A DNA stretch of 64,000 nucleotides from Leguminivora glycinivorella. Lineage: Eukaryota > Arthropoda > Insecta > Lepidoptera > Tortricidae. The position numbers were made by a program, and so were the translations under genes. The notes beneath the pieces were generated by a model. The model saw only the letters and a list, made by a program, of their open reading frames with translations, was not told the DNA's origin and did no database searches. Numbering within the stretch: the first letter of the stretch is position 1; each line of letters begins with the position of its first letter. Shown one piece after another: positions 63,592-64,000 of the stretch. Location of the stretch: positions 3,298,501 through 3,362,500 of the forward strand of contig NC_062982.1 of assembly GCF_023078275.1 (NCBI RefSeq), in the 5' to 3' direction.

Positions 63592-63935
63592 TACCATAGA
63601 TTAAATATAAAAAGATCATACCATCCCATACCTACATTAAAATGCGACCGCCTAAGAACGAGCATACACTAAACCACACATAGATGGCGCCACAAAAAAA
63701 TGTCTTGTAGCTTTCGATTATACTTGTATATGGTGTCAAGTGTCAAGTGGCGCTTGACATAGATTTTATGGCTCGAAAGTGACACTGTGACACTTAATGC
63801 CAATTACAAATATTCGATGGCAACAAGGCATTTTTTGTGGCGCCATTTATGTGTGGTGTAGTGTATGCGCGTTCTTAGGCGGTCGCATTTTAATGTATGG
63901 GATGGTATGATCTTCTTATATTTAATCTATGCTAT
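63592..63935. mobile_element. 344-bp palindromic MITE
   Basis: Arms of about 115 bp: taccatagattaaatataaa ... aaaatgcgaccgcctaagaa ... catagatggcgccac, mirrored by gtggcgccatttatgtgtgg ... ttcttaggcggtcgcatttt ... atatttaatctatgctatta. The loop is about 120 bp with its own short inverted phrases (gtgtcaagtgtcaagtg). No coding content. Confidence 0.82.
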
Positions 63936-64000
63936 TACCTACCTACAAGATGAAGGGTCAAATGCAAACGTTAGCTATGAACAAAAAGAAGCGATAGCAA

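Overview
The window is nuclear DNA of a moth or butterfly (Lepidoptera; family not assignable from sequence alone). The evidence is two spliced insect-type UDP-glycosyltransferase (UGT) genes, long AT-rich introns, and a very dense load of repeats typical of Lepidoptera: CGTCGGTGGCAAAC-type inverted repeats, CCGGCCAAGAGCG/GGTTCCGTAG elements with GGAC microsatellites, Penelope pieces, CR1/Jockey-like LINEs, a Helitron-class element, tRNA-type SINEs and many MITEs. The only host genes I can support are the two UGTs. Almost all other long open frames are transposon genes or frames running through tandem repeats.

The backbone is one tandem segmental duplication. Unit A is about 2113-38869 and unit B about 38870-55359. 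The A/B junction is visible at base level at 38869/38870, where the sequence that ends unit B (55351-55359) is joined to the sequence that begins unit A (2113 onward). Each unit carries one minus-strand UGT gene with four exons of identical sizes (813, 220, 220 and 259 coding bases; 503 residues). UGT-A is 28176 down to 3178 and UGT-B is 50198 down to 40031. All splice sites and reading phases are intact in both, and the proteins are about 96% identical. Since duplicating, unit A has grown to 36.8 kb and unit B is 16.5 kb. Intron 1 is 21.1 kb in A and 4.5 kb in B.

Unit A, from low to high coordinates: UGT-A exons 4, 3 and 2, plus a decayed second copy of exon 2; then a 5.7-kb near-perfect palindrome made of two inverted 2.84-kb terminal-inverted-repeat elements around a 30-bp spacer; a Penelope 3' fragment with an 11-bp target duplication; a Helitron-class element with an intact 1918-codon Rep/helicase ORF (15.3-22.2 kb); a 4.4-kb LINE nested in an older repeat; UGT-A exon 1; then a 5' region filled with MITEs, two blocks of roughly 120-bp tandem repeat (one kept open as a 40-residue repeat frame) and a frameshifted LINE.

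Unit B holds the compact UGT-B gene. Its intron 2 contains a 2.75-kb TIR element carrying a retroelement-like protein fragment. Upstream lies a young tandem array with a 660-bp period (51.5-54.8 kb), built from a GGTTCC element plus 126 bp of flanking DNA.

The flanks (1-2112 and 55360-64000) hold LINE tails, SINEs, microsatellite-bearing repeats and MITEs, with no supportable host gene. Because the two units started identical, each TE insertion can be read against an empty or altered site in the other unit. That comparison supports most of the stronger findings here.
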